Positions 34,240-47,500 are shown, counted from the stretch's first letter. The stretch is 64,000 nt of DNA from Liolophura sinensis (GCF_032854445.1 NC_088301.1:25280402-25344401), one strand, 5' to 3'. Notes: generated from the sequence alone by a model not told the origin. Numbers and translations: made by a program.

Positions 34240-36405
34240 TTCCGACATAAACTGAGATGTTTCCACAATGGACATCACTATATATGATGTCCTTACACAA
34301 AAAATCTTAACGATTGCATTAAAGTCAATGAGACATTTAGCAGGCCTATTAATGGGCAAAGCACATTAAACGTGTATACGGGTGGTGGGTTAAGATGCCA
34401 ACGATGTGCCTTGTATTGGCTACAGTAACTGTAATCCCTCAATTGGCCACACAAGCCACGAAGCATTAGTGATGAGTTTGGAAGCCAGTGCTCCTTGGAG
34501 AATAATGTCTTCTTTTGAATGTCAGTTTTGCAATAACAGACCAACAACATATGAAAGGCTCCGGCTTGATATATAGATTAGAGCGCGATAAAAGCATAGC
34601 GACCACTTGCCGATTGTGTCATCTAAATTATTCAGCAATTCTTGTGACCATCTTTATGGCGTGATGTATGAGTTTAAACGGACTAGGACGTTCTACTAAA
34701 GAACGCTAAGCGCTGGTGTAGGGAGCTATTCAATTCTCTAGGGGAAGAACCTGCTAATAAACCTTAAGATTCGCTGACAGATTTAGAATCGCCATTCTCC
34801 CTCACAACACACGAGAAGAAGTTCCTCTCAGATTTTCAATTTGGGTTTTACTTTCTTTCAGTGATACAATGTCCCATTCTTGTAGACCCCTTAAAGGGGT
34901 GGTCAGACTGACAGATTGGTTAGTTCGCAGACGACAGGCCACAAACTAAAGCAACGTTTGAATAGCGTTTTGGACCAATCATGTTGGACTGCACTTTGTT
35001 TGGGCGAGCTTATGGCTCATGTAAATTCTTATATAGGATGATCCTACATTGACTTCATGGAAAACAGCAGACACGACAGATAAACGAAAAGAAAAAAAGA
35101 CTAGCAACTTGTCAGCCAGCCACAAAAGTATTATTCGATTACATTATCGACGTGTGGCCTAGAATAATATTCAGTGAATATAGTTAAGTGATGGATGTAT
35201 CATACGGATGAAATGCTACATTCAGAGGGTGACCTTCCTGGTACTAAGCAAGTGTGAAACGAGGAGATGTTCGACAGTGTTGCAAAAATCATTTTCCTCC
35301 TAGTCAGTATAAGCCTTGCCCAAAAGGTGCATGCCTGTATCGATCACTCTTTACAGCGATGACATGATCAAGGTGGTTGTCTTGTTTACAGTAGGGTCTG
35401 TAACATGGTTAAGTAGCTTATTTGAAAGATCGTAACGATCGTATCAAGAGAAACATTGAGCATTTGAAAGAAACGACGCGTGTAAGATAACACCATTGTG
35501 TCCCCCGAAGGCTTAACTGATGATAGCTGTACACTGGACAAACGGTGTCATCTAAATAAAGACATAACATAAGCAATTAATCTCTAAATACTATAAATCA
35601 AACAGAAAAAAACGGATTATTACAAACCACGATTTTGGAAACCAAAGATGAATTTTACAGTGATGATTAACAGCTCTTAAAGCATCGTTCTTCTTGTCCG
35701 TGTAAAAAATTTCTTTTGGGCCAAAAATGAAAGATGGCACACTTTACTTCCGTCAATAGTTATTTGAGGTTTTTACGCAAAGTAAGTCAAATTAACTAGT
35801 GATTTATACTGGGATCTTGTTTTTTTGGACAAAACTATGAAATGCAAGGTCATCTGGCAATGACAGAAGACATGTTGGTGGCTAAGAATGTTGAAAGAAC
35901 AGTTATTCTTTCACCCTTACCGGCCCCGATAACACAGTTGGTAGGGCGTCCGCTTCGGGAGCGGTATATCCAGGATTAATCCTGGATGGAGTCACACCTC
36001 ATACCTCAAAAGAGGAAGTTGTAACTTCCTCGCTTGGCGTTTGGCCTCTGGTAAGCCGTCTCAGTGAAGGAGCACTAGATAAAAGAGCGGTGGAAATCCG
36101 TCCTGAAACAAGGAGGCTAAAGTATATTTTACGTTTCGAGTTTTCCCTTCATCGGCAAACCCGGCGCTCAGATTCTACAGGATAAACTAAAATATCATAT
36201 TTAATGCGAAAGTCATTAACAGGTCCCGACAGTGCAAGTTACTGGCTGTTATTTGATCTTTCGGATCTGGTATCGGCAGGTCAATACTTTACCGTTATCT
36301 TCCTCCTCGTTGAGTAACACCTAATTAACACCTCGTAATCTTTGTTTAGAATACTAAAACGTCTGGCCGACACGTTCTGACCGAATACGAAATGTGGACA
36401 CAGGA
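34240..36405 (+). repeat. Left arm of a large imperfect inverted repeat
   Basis: Matches, in reverse complement, the right arm 37520-39920. Anchors, left then right: TTTCCACAATG at 34260 / 39910; CATTAAACGTGTA at 34363 / 39800; GGCCACACAAGCCACG at 34444 / 39710; AGATTAGAGCGCGATAAA at 34576 / 39575; GAATCGCCATTCTCCCTCAC at 34787 / 39365; GACGACAGGCCACAAA at 34933 / 39225; GATCAAGGTGGTTGTCTTGT at 35368 / 38425. It includes module 1 (copy B) and module 2, and has a SINE B insert absent from the right arm. Confidence 0.88.
35931..36122 (+). repeat. SINE family B copy inside the left arm
   Basis: Starts with a tRNA-like head: 'CGATAACACAGTTGGTAGGG' (A box) and 'GCTTCGGGAGCGG' (resembling the anticodon stem-loop of a tRNA-Pro), with a diverged B box. 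It continues 'GTAAGCCGTCTCAGTGAAGG', 'AGCACTAGATAAAAGAGCGG', 'TGGAAATCCGTCCTG'. The copy at 47545-47851 has the same blocks. The inverted arm and the 31.5-kb copy both lack it, so they show the empty site. Confidence 0.85.
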
Positions 36406-37519
36406 ACGCATTTGGATTCATCACTATAGAGGTATTCAGACGACCTCAAATAGTGTTGCAATAAATTTTACACGTAAAATGTGGTAACGTGGGTAAACAA
36501 TCAGAACAAAAGCCGGATATGGCAATGCACGCAAGCGAGATGCATTATGGTCATTTTGCCTACGATGTCACTGATGAATCTTCTGCTTCAGTGCAGTAAA
36601 AGTATTTTCATTCTTACAATGTCTGTGTATTAGAATTCAGATCGTCAGAAAGATGTAGATGTATAGGAACATCACAGGGCGATTGCATAGGAGGATGGAG
36701 GAAGAGTTGGGTGAGGGGGGGGGGGGGGCGATGTCTGCATTGGTTGGGAGTCGGGTGGGGGACAATGGGCACAATAGCGGGTCTGCATTTCAATGACGTC
36801 AGATGAGACTACCGGACTATGTGGGCATAATCTTACAGTCACACCGGATGACAATAAACGACTATCTGGGGGCAATGATACGAAGCTATGTTTCGAAGCA
36901 TCCTCCTCAGGGTGAATCAGTCATCGTTCCCCGATGTTAGCGCTATGTCGGGTTGCGAGGTTGCGACAATCATCGAGGGACCATGATTGAGGTATAAAAA
37001 CGGGAGCGATGCTTAGAAACATCTCCTCGTCACACTGCCTCAAATAATCTCATATTCTCATCCGATGTATATAATTAAGACATACAGCATGAAGAAAAAA
37101 CCCAGAGCGGCGACGACAGAGTTATAGCTGCCAAATGGTCACACGTAACTGGTGAAATACGGCTTCTTGTCAAGATACCTCAGTTAGGGTTTCATTCTAA
37201 GTGTTCATGTAAATGCATAAATTGTAGCGAAATACACGCCCCATATCGCAGTGGCTTAAGCAGAATTATGTAAAAAAATGCAGTGATGTTAATTGCAATT
37301 CAATGGTCAAGAATGAATCAAAAACACTGTGTTGTTATCACATTTAACATCCAATCACATTAAAACAATGCAAAGCCTTTAACATCGCCCCCCCCCCTCC
37401 CCCCTTCCGCGCAGTCGCACTCATAACCACTGCCCAACCCGCGTGCCCACACTCCCGGGTTTCTCTCCCCACCAATGTCAACAACCGTCCTCACTCAGCC
37501 ATGCTAACATCAACCATGC
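36406..37519. other. Spacer between the inverted arms
   Basis: About 1.1 kb. Contains a G-run (36715-36729), a C-run (37387-37396) and, at 37085-37385, a sequence shared in the same orientation with 40060-40260 ('GCGGCGACGACAG', 'GTGGCTTAAGCAGAAT', 'GTGATGTTAA', 'CATCACATTTAA'-type blocks). No gene is recognised. Confidence 0.6.
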
Positions 37520-39920
37520 CAACATCGCAAAATTCGCATTCAGTTAGGTGTGACGGTCAGACGTTTTACAATTCTAGCCAAAGATCTAGGCGTGTTAAAT
37601 GGATGTTAGAATTACTCCAGGTGGAAGAAGATAACACTAAAGCTTGACCTGCAGATACCAGAAAAAATAACTTGAACTGACGAATTATTTTAATGACTTT
37701 CGCATTAAATACGGCGTGTTACATGTTCCTTCTGTGTTGCCATGAAGGTAGAATAACGGAAACGAAACATTAGCATATTTTAGAAAGGAATTTGATCAAA
37801 TGGTGAAACAATAACTACTTAGTTCCCAACATTCATGTTTTCTGTCATCACCAGATGATCTCGCACTTCATGATTATGTCCATTACCATTAATTGAACAA
37901 TAACCTTCTTTCATTATTTCCTTCTGGGAATTCAACATCCGAGTATAAATCACGACTTAATTTATCGTATAAAGCTCAAATAACTAATGACGGAAGTAAA
38001 GTGAGCTTGTTTGTTTTGTTTTTGGGCGATCCTAAAAGTAGGCCTAAATTTTTAGAGCGACAAGAACGATGCTTTGAGACCTGGTAAGCAGCGCTGGAAA
38101 TTCATCTTTCGTTTCCAGTGTCATGTTTTCGATTTTTCACACAAGGGCTTTTTTATGGTTGATTTATAGCATTTAGAGATTGATTGCTCAGGTTATATTT
38201 GTATTTAGATAACACCAGTTGTTCAGTGTACAGCTTAAGTATATCGTCAGTTAATGCCCTCGAGGGCACACGGGTGTTACCTTATACGCCTGGTTTCTTA
38301 CAAATGCTCAGTGTTTACATTGATGCCATCGATGTGTATCGGTTTATTTTCTATCAGAACTGATCTTTTAAATAAACTTTACTTAACCATGTTACAGACG
38401 CTATTGTAAACAAGACAACCACCTTGATCGTGTCATCGCTGTAAGGAACGATCGATACGGACATGCACCTTTCCAGCAGAGGTTTACATTGGTGCTGTTT
38501 GGTTTTATTGAGGAATTCACCCTTATTTTCCATTTGTGCACAGTTGTGTTACTCCCTTCCCTTTGTCATATTTTGACTGTGATTTCGTTATATATAGGGA
38601 ACAACCGCGCCTCCCGTTGTCACACCTTTGGTACCTGGACGGTCACCGGCTTCATGTCATAGTCCATTATAATACATCATATGACCGCATTCCTTGAAAA
38701 TAACCCATTTCAATACTCTAGTCGAAAAGTAATTTTGTAGATAGCTGACAAGGTGTGAGTCTTTTTTTTCTATTCGTTTATCAGTCATTCATCAAGGCGT
38801 CCCAGTGACAGATTGATCACGGTTCTTTCCTGGAAAGAAGACAATATAAATTCTATACTTTGGTAGTAAATATGTCGGTATTTGGATAGCTCAATAACTT
38901 GCTGATATCTTCTTTCAAGGAAATTATTATAACCATGTAAAGAACATAATGACCACGATCTCCTTGACCTGAGCCGTAAAGGCACGTGGGTGTTGGAGAT
39001 CGCTAATGAAACGTTCTTTGGGTTTGTGGCCTAGATTAGAGCTTTCAACGTATAGACATTCCAACGCCCTCTTCTATACTGTCTAAAGGGTATAAAGTTC
39101 ACCACCTCCTGTAAGGTAGTATAGGAACCATTCTATTTTAGGATTTACCTGAGCCATAAGCTTATGCAATCCAGGCACGTGACGGGTCGAGATAGCCGAT
39201 GAAACGTTTCTTGGTTTTGTGGCCTGTCGTCTTCCACGCAAGCAGTCTGTCTGTCTGATCACCACTTTGACGGGTCCGAGAGAAAACGGCATTATATCAC
39301 TGAAATAGGGTAAAACCCAAATTGAAAATCAAAGAGGAATTCCGTCTCGAGTTTTGTGAGGGAGAATGGCGATTCTAAATCTGTCAGCGATCTTAAGGTT
39401 TATTAGGAAGATCGTCCCCGGGGGGATTGGATAGCTCCCTACCCCAGCGCTTAGTGTTCTTTAGGAGAACATCTTACTCCGCTTAAACACATACATCACG
39501 CCATAAAGATGGTTACAAGAATTGCTGAATAGTCCAGATGACACAATGAGCGAGTGGTCGCTATGCCTTTATCGCGCTCTAATCTGTAAATCAAGTGAGA
39601 GGTTCTATGATGTTGTTGGTCTTTTATTGCCAAACTGCATGACAATGAGAAAAAGACATTATTTCACGGAGCACTGGCCTACGAAGTCATCACTAACGCT
39701 CCGTGGCTTGTGTGGCCAAACAGGGGATTACAGTTACTGCAGCCAATACTGGCATCTTAACACTGGCATCTTAACACTGGCATCTTTATGCGTACACGTT
39801 TAATGCAGTTTGCCGATCATATGCGCAGTGAAATGTCCCATTGACTTATAGCCACTAGTTCTTAATCGTTCACATCTTTGTAAGGGCTTCTATGTGGTAA
39901 AGAGCATTGTGGAAACTCTC
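37520..39920 (-). repeat. Right arm of the large imperfect inverted repeat
   Basis: Reverse complement of 34240-36405, at my rough visual estimate about 70-80 percent identical in the best blocks. Its module 1 copy (37690-38480) lacks the SINE B insert. The short open frames in both arms (39522-39803 plus here, 34550-34293 minus on the left) share 'SSL.LRGLCGQ..DYSYCSQY' because they derive from the same sequence. I do not regard either as a proven gene. Confidence 0.88.
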
Positions 39921-40059
39921 CGTCTCTGTAGAAAGATTTATGATGTACAAAGATGTCTATATGCATACACGCTAAAAAGTAGGTTTATGAACGGTTCTAC
40001 CGGCAGTACTCATTCAAGCTATCCAATACGCAGAGCACTCGATACACACTCTTAAATAT

Positions 40060-40640
40060 AGAAGACAACACCACGGTGAGAAAAACCAGAGCAGCGACGA
40101 CAGCGAGATAAATTTACACGTCACCCAACACCGTGGCTGAAGCAGAATGAAGTAAATAAAGTAGTGATGTCAACTGAAATGCTCAAAATGCTATGTTTTC
40201 ATCACATTTAATAAACAGTCACATTTGTTTAACTAACTGCATTAAAACTGTTCGTTTTGTTTATTCAATACAGTGAGAACATAAAAGGTGGAAAGCTGGT
40301 TGAGTTTAAACACTTACAAAGTCCTAGACATACATCTAATATAAAACAACGTTAAATACAACCTATGAGTACATGTTTGGTAGTGTGAAGTACACCATCC
40401 TTAGAGAATCGAACTGTTCTTACAAGTTCTTCGTCTCGCTTTGAGGGTAGTTTGTTACAAGGCTTTCGGTTTTTATAGCTGCTATAAACAGGTCACAACG
40501 CACAAAGTATGATGTATGATATAGTTAAAGACGTACGGCATAGAGAGTAAAACCTCAGCAGAGACCACAGTATGATAGCTGACAGATGGTGAAATGCGAC
40601 CTCGTGTCAGTTTACCTCAATTAGGGCTTTATTCTGAGGT
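40060..40640 (+). repeat. Two further copies of the spacer repeat
   Basis: 40060-40260 and 40520-40640 both contain 'GAGAGTAAAACC/GAGAAAAACCAGAG', '(GC)AG.GACGACAG' and 'GGTGAAATGCGACCTCGTGTCA'-like blocks seen at 37085-37200 and 18535-18680. Confidence 0.6.
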
Positions 40641-40849
40641 AAAGTCTGGAAACGCAGTTTGCTGCAAGCCCTCTAAATTCATTCGTCCGTCCATTGGGAT
40701 ATACCGGTATATTTAAACATGATACCGTGTCAAGATTCAGTCGTATATATATCAGTTGTCGTCTGGCTAGGGTCATATACGTTACATATCTGTACGGATG
40801 ATGATGCCATGTAATTGCTCAGAAGCCATCCTTAATCAATGTAAATCCC

Positions 40850-42560
40850 TTGATGGTAAAACAGGCGGATTAGTTCCGTGGCTGACGATAGGCCACAAAA
40901 CCAAGAAACGTGTCATCGCTCATTCTTGACCAGTTTTTGATTGAAACAACTTTTGACTTGAATATATTCCAAAATATGGATTATATTATTGGTTTAAATA
41001 CTTTCCTTGAAAGAAGACAATATAAATTCTATACTTTGGTAGTCTCTCTAAACCAGATCGTCCTAACCTATCGGTACCCTACCAATGGACTTACGGCTAC
41101 GGTCCTCTGCATAAGGAGAGTAATACCTTTGATGCTCTACTCGCACTATTCTCCAACTGTGCCTTCCACTAAAACATTTTTTTTTTACAACAAATGTGAC
41201 AAATTCTTTGGAAAATGCTTGCCCTTGTATGGAATGACTAACCTTCGGAGACTTTTCAAAGCATATGCGGCAGGACATCGTATATACCTGTCTTTACATA
41301 TACACAGTAGAACAAGGTGTTAAACCAGAATGCCCGGAAACACTCAGTGTGAGTTCAAATCCGGTCTTTTGCACGGGATTCCCCTGCTCTCAATCCTTGG
41401 TGACAATGCCTCAACGCTCCTGTAGTCTTCATTTCGTTGAAGACCACTAGCGGCTTCCATCAATATGTCCAATATGTACACCACATGTGGGAAAGTTCAT
41501 CAGCAAGCAGTTTACGCCAAACACTCCCCTTTTATCCTCTCATAAAACTGACCGCCATCGTATAACTTCTCAGGTAGGACGTTAACGAAAAATTGAATGA
41601 AAATACAAACAAATAAACCAGAAGACACGGACGATAGCTATACAGACAAGACTTGCCAACTATACAATAACTGAAAAAGTATGAACACAATTCTACACAA
41701 AAGGAAAAGTATGATACAGTATGACACTGATACGTCGATGACAAACAGGATGACCTCATACATCTACACCTCTCGATGTTGCAAAAAGCATCTTCCTCCT
41801 CGCTTAGCCATATGTAAACCTTGCCTAAGAGGTGCATCTCTGTATCGACCTTCCCTTACAGCTAAAACCATATCAAAGTGGTCGGCTTGTAATGTTTAGA
41901 GCAGCGTTGGTAACAACTAAGATGTATTTGAAAGATCAGTTCCGATGGCAACGATCGGTTCAAAATAAATTTTAATCTTCGTAAACAGAAACTATGCGAA
42001 TAAGGTAACACCAGTGTGTCCACGAGGGATTTAGCTAGTGATACTTAAGTTGTGCACTGGACAACGTGTGCCTTTTAAATCAAAACATAACCCAAGCAAT
42101 CAATCTCTAAATGTTACACATCGACCGGAATTTAAAAAAGCCCCTGGTAGTCGAGTATTATAAAGAGGGAGGCTGGAAACCAAACTTGAATCCTATAGCT
42201 GTTTAAGAGCTCTTTAAGCATCGTTCTCTTCCAGGACTGGGAAAAAACACACAGATTGTTAGTTTACTTGCTTGAATAGTTATTTTTTGTTTTTGTGATT
42301 TATACTTGGATCTTGTCTTTCCAGAAAAAAAAAACACATGAAAGAGGTTTATTGTTTGGTTAATGCTTATGGACATGAATGTTGCCATTGGCGGTGAAAG
42401 AACAACACACGAATGCTGTGAACTGTATATGGAGTTTTTCTGTCCGCCTTTGATAATATTCTGTGCTATAATATACTTTACAATCCAATTTTGTTCTCTT
42501 CGTGACAAGTGAATGTAGGATCAGCAAAAACATGAACGTCAACTTTACAGGAATAACATG
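40850..42560 (+). repeat. Third cluster copy (D), same orientation as the left arm
   Basis: 40880-40925 repeats 'GACGATAGGCCACAAAACC' and 'AAGAAACG'. 41005-41043 repeats, almost exactly, the 'AAGAAGACAATATAAATTCT' stretch of 38830-38866. 41765-42560 is module 1 ('TTGCAAAAAGCATCTTCCTC', 'GTAAACCTTGCCTAAGAGG', 'GCAATCAATCTCTAAATG', 'TTAAGAGCTCTTTAAGCATC'). A diverged SINE A copy (41343-41610) splits it. Confidence 0.75.
41343..41610 (+). repeat. Diverged SINE with A-type B box and 3' domain
   Basis: 'GTGTGAGTTCAAATCCGGTC' near 41348-41367 matches the B-box region; 'CATAAAACTGACCGCCATCG' + 'TATAACTTCTCAGG' at 41541-41575 matches the 3' domain. The middle is unrelated or badly mutated. Confidence 0.55.
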
Positions 42561-44596
42561 TCAATCGTATTTATCACCACAGTCATTAATATAATCCTTC
42601 GGTACAAGTTATAGACTGTAAGCGACTTACATATTCGGCTTACAATGACCAAAATAGAAGTGCAAAATTAGAACCGGGGGAAATAGTTCAAATGTTTCAT
42701 TTTCCTTTCCGGGAATTTACCACAGGCTTTACCTGCGAATGTGCGGTGCTTTTTTAAGTTTCTTCTGACATTAGGCACCCTTTGTCACGAGTAAAATTTA
42801 CTGGCAAAAAGGGCCTTAACCACAATAATAAACAGAGCAAATATTGAAGACAAATTCAAGCAAATAAGAGGATGTTCAGTGTAGACGTTTGGGCGTTTGT
42901 ATTAGTGGCATGTTTGCCGTTTTCTTTTCCGTCATATCACAAGGGTGTCTCTTTACAGGCAGCCTCTCCCAATGCTGATACATAGACTGCAACGCCGTAT
43001 TGCAGACAACAGACGTGTGGCCCAAACTCCATCCTATCAAAGTAGGTCTATGCTGACCTTAGACTCACCACTATAATACTTGACGTGTCTACCAAGATTG
43101 TCAGTTTTAGTGATAGTATTGTATTGCAGTCCACTTTGTATCCGTCTTTTCTTTTCTTTTCTTTCCCAGCTATCACGAACGGCTTTCGGCTTCACTTCAA
43201 TAGAATACTTGGTGCAGCTTTCACCCAAAAACTTTCAGATTCACTTGTACAGGACTATATATCTGACTGTTATTGCAAGTTTTGGACATCTCCGCCGACT
43301 TGTTTGTATATATGCAAATCCAAGTGAAAAAAAGGTTAAACATTCAAAACCTGAGTTTTATATTTAAGATTGCTTTTAAGTGACCAGCTGTGGCGTCAAG
43401 GCCATAAAAAAAATGGACATGTAATACATGCATAATCAGATCGCTGTTTTATATCAGTTTAGGTATGCAAACAATTCATCTGGGGCCTTAATTTCTTTAC
43501 TGAAAAGTAAGTCCCACGTTTTCAAGTTCTGTTTGAACTCCTTCAGGAAGCTTTGTACTACACTCTTACACCTGTTCACTATATATCATCATCCTGGCTC
43601 TGGATGAGTGAAACACGAGCATCTTGGTGACTTGAAGGACATATAAAGTTACACCTTCGTATGGTTGTTTCACACTTCACTTTGATCAATGTGACTAACG
43701 TTTAAGCTGCTGGTAAAGTAGCTCACAAATAAGATAAGAGAGAGGGAGTTTTATTTGGAAAACCAGGTAAAGCAGTATATAACAGGTTTCCTCATTTATT
43801 AAAACTTTCACGCCAAAAAATGAAATGAAAAACAAAAAAAGCAACAAAATATAACAATAAATTATATCTCACAGTGACTATTGTTTTCTTATATTTTAAG
43901 GCTTTTTTGTGTGAGAAAACAATTCAAAACTCTTCTTTACAAACCAACACATTCTGATATATTATATTTATGAAGAAGTTAAATATCTGATATCTGGAGA
44001 AAAATTGTCCCTTCACTGGCCTTTTCCTGTATAGTCTAATACACACATAAATCGGCACTGACAAACCATACAAGAAACCAACCAATTTAATATTTGAGAC
44101 TGTTTTTGGTTTTTTAGCTTCATCTTCAATTACAGGTGCATTGCTGTTAACTGAGAGAATAATGTTTAATAGGATTAAGTCATTATCTCTGAATTGCATC
44201 TGATTCAAAGTCGCATAAAATTTTATCACATTTACCTGAGAAAAAGTGTCTTGCTGTTTACTACATGTACTGTGCATGTGTACTCCCTGTTCCTGGCAAT
44301 TTCTCCCACCTTCTTCCAGCTCACAATATAAGGTACTTACCAGACATAAGAGTAAGTTGTAATCAAAACCATGTCATCTGAAAATTCTAATTTAACTTAA
44401 AAATTCAGACATACATGACCTTGACTTATCTACATACAATACACTTCAGGCGCCTTGAACGGTTTTCAGTTTCAAAAGAAATTTCCCACGCTCTCCATCA
44501 TTCATTTGAAGCAAATCCTGTTGTCCTCGCACAGTGTTTCTCAGTAAGACAGTACTTCACACGCATGATTCCACTTATCTCCACTACCTTCACTTA
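42561..44596. other. HCCS 3' flank, nothing coding recognised
   Basis: AT-rich. On the minus strand candidate AATAAA signals lie at 43800-43795 and 43757-43752, about 800 bases after the HCCS stop codon; a 3' UTR of that length is possible but unproven. Confidence 0.4.
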
Positions 44597-47500
44597 TCAG
44601 CTGCCCGAGCTGGCTGTCCTTGTGTCACTGTTCTCTCCTGTGGGTAAGTGAGGAACAGATTTGGTTCCTGATGGGTTAGAATCACTGCTGAAACTAGAGG
44701 TCCACCGCCACCAAGCCACCTTAGTACGGTCCCAAAACGCCCCTGGAGAGTCCAGGGCAGGGCGCACATCTAGAAGGGTGAACTGAAATGTGTTAGGGTC
44801 CACTGAGCCCCCGTCGTAGTAATCAATGATGTAACGGACCTCCTTCCCACAGCGGTCTACAATCCAGTCATGTCTGTCGAATGGCAACTCGTATCTGAGG
44901 GACAACAGAAAGAAAGACTCAATTATACATGTGTACCTTTATATTCATGGTAAATCGAACTGTGCCTTAATCATGTTGACATAAAAGACCATTGTATATA
45001 TGTTGCAGTTTTCGCCTTTGGGAAACTCTTACCATCTAGGTGAACTTTTATCATTCCACTAAATAAGGAAAGACTTGTCTTTAGTAAATTTTCACCATGC
45101 AAAGTCTTTCTGTAGGTAAATAGGCGAAAATTTCAATACTGATGTTCTCTTGTGTAGAAATCATCGATTAATTGCTGAAAATGCAGATTTCTAGTTACAT
45201 CATTATGACTACAGACCAGTGTCACAGCGCAAAATGATGTTGCTTTACCACATGGTTTGGATAAAACTACCACAAGGACAACATTATTTTTAAATTCAAA
45301 AGATTACTCCAATCCTGTTTTACTGCTTTCCTTCATTCTATAAACCACCTTATGGTAAAATTGACAGATTGGGACGTGACTTTTTTTTAGATCATGCACG
45401 ATGGTGTGTCTGGAAACAAGCGAATTGGGAGTTTTATACATTCTTTAAATGCAGCCTTGTACAGAGACACATGATTTTATCCCGAATCAGACATCAACGG
45501 TCACAAGGGGTACAGATATATTCTTGAATCCTGCAGATGGTGTAAAATTTGCTGAGTAGGTTATCTCCCTTTGTTAATGTCCACCAATGGTGGCATCGCT
45601 GAAGCAGTTCACCTATACATCGGTCTTCTGCACTAAACTGATGGGTCTTTGCACGATAAATTCGTTACATGGTGACTCGGTGATAGGATACACAAACATA
45701 TGGTGTCAATAATCCTCATATTGGGCTCGGCATCAATACCTGTAGAGGATTATTGACACCAAATATTATATTTGCATATCCTATCACTGAGTAACCATGT
45801 TGTCCACGAGTGAGGGAATAATATTCATATAGTTTTATGTCAATATATCTGACTGCTACTAGATGTCATGCTTAAGCTCATAGCTTTCACATATACTATG
45901 TAATATATCAGTGTCTAATAAACTAGGCTGTTGTATATTCAGTTTTTTCCCCTTCTGCTACATTTGCAAATTTGGTTTAATAATATCTATACAAATCTTT
46001 CCTGCTGTGATAAAGACAAGGTCAAGTCCATTAACTCCAGCTAATTGCAGTCACATCCCCTACAATCTTTTTTTTTTTTTCATTTAGAGAGATAACACAT
46101 TATTCACAGCATGTACTCAGTTGTCAGGTTTGCGTGGGATCTGTGTCAATATTAGATAAGTCTGCGGCAGTGTTAAACAATCTGTAAGTGTAATACAGAT
46201 GGCCCATGTTAACAGGCCCTCTCTCCTCATAGCCACTACAGTAGCAGTCTCCTCTTGATTGATCCCCTTTGGGTCTGCAGATGATAGATCTGCCCCCACC
46301 CCGCACAGTCTGCCATGTCAGGACAAGCCGTAACTAACACAATCCTCGTCCTTCCCTCTGATTCATAGCCTCTCCCACCTCCTTTAACCAGTTATTACAT
46401 CAGGATTACCAGCAGCCAGCTTACACAGTGTCATCCATCAACCTGACCGCTTGCTCAATGAAGTCACCCAGAGCTATATCAGCCACACCATTACCCTCGC
46501 AGTCTACTGTATATCTGTCAATTCCTCCAATTTACTTCATCAACTCCACGCCACCAGCTTGCCTGTTTCTATAGTAACGCACAAACCCACATTCAGGTAG
46601 GAATCGTTACCAAGCTTTGCTGTTATCAAGGTGCGAGGACAGGTTCATTCTGCTGTTAGGTAAATCCTAATTACTGAGTACCCCTAGCACTGCTTCCTTA
46701 ACACCGCCATGTAATCATGCCATCTTTTATCATCACAATGAACACTGTGCTAATATGTGGGATTGGATGATTGTTCATCAGGATATTATCCAATCATGTT
46801 GGCAGATCAACATAAATGGATGCCAACTACATGTCAGTATAGTTTTTATTTAAAGAAACACTTGAAAGCATATGTGTGCCTATGCTGAAAGTGTGTTGAT
46901 GGAGAAATTTTCAAATGGACAAAAATAAACATATCATAAGCGACCAAAAATACTGGTATTGATCCATAAAATTTTAGCTAATTTATTTCAAACCATAACA
47001 TGTGGCAAGGACTTCAAGGAATATTTCAATCACGCCACAACACAACTGCTACCCCGGCTGAGAAAGACCCTAAAATTTTTGCCACCAAAAGTGAATATTT
47101 AGAGGTAAATAAATGTCACAAGAGAGTACACTTGATACTACAAGTTATATTTAACCAGTAGGAAATCATCCTACTTTCTAAAACACCTTTTTAAGATCTA
47201 CAGAACTCTCAGAAACCGGCAAAATATGCAACCTAGTCGTGGAAGAAATTTTATGTCATTTCAATTATTACAGTCAGTACATCATCCCCAAAAAGTAGCC
47301 TCGGTCTCAACAAAACACATTGCATACATGCGTATGTTCTCTGAGTTACTGTGTATTAAGTGTGATTAGTTTATTTAATTAATGTCTGCATTCAAGAGAA
47401 CTTCACTTTAATATAACCATGGTCAACAGTAAGGAAAAAAATGTACCCTACCAGGTAGATGACCACTCTACTGATAACTAATCAGAAACGGTGCAGTAAG

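Noticed and set aside
35931-36010. Possible tRNA-Pro gene (GCTTCGGGAGC anticodon-like loop)
   Set aside because: The B box is mutated and the sequence continues into SINE family B, seen complete at 47545-47851; it is a SINE head.
44415-44651. 78-codon plus-strand open frame
   Set aside because: It is antisense to the last HCCS exon and its 3' flank, where the minus strand has strong family matches.
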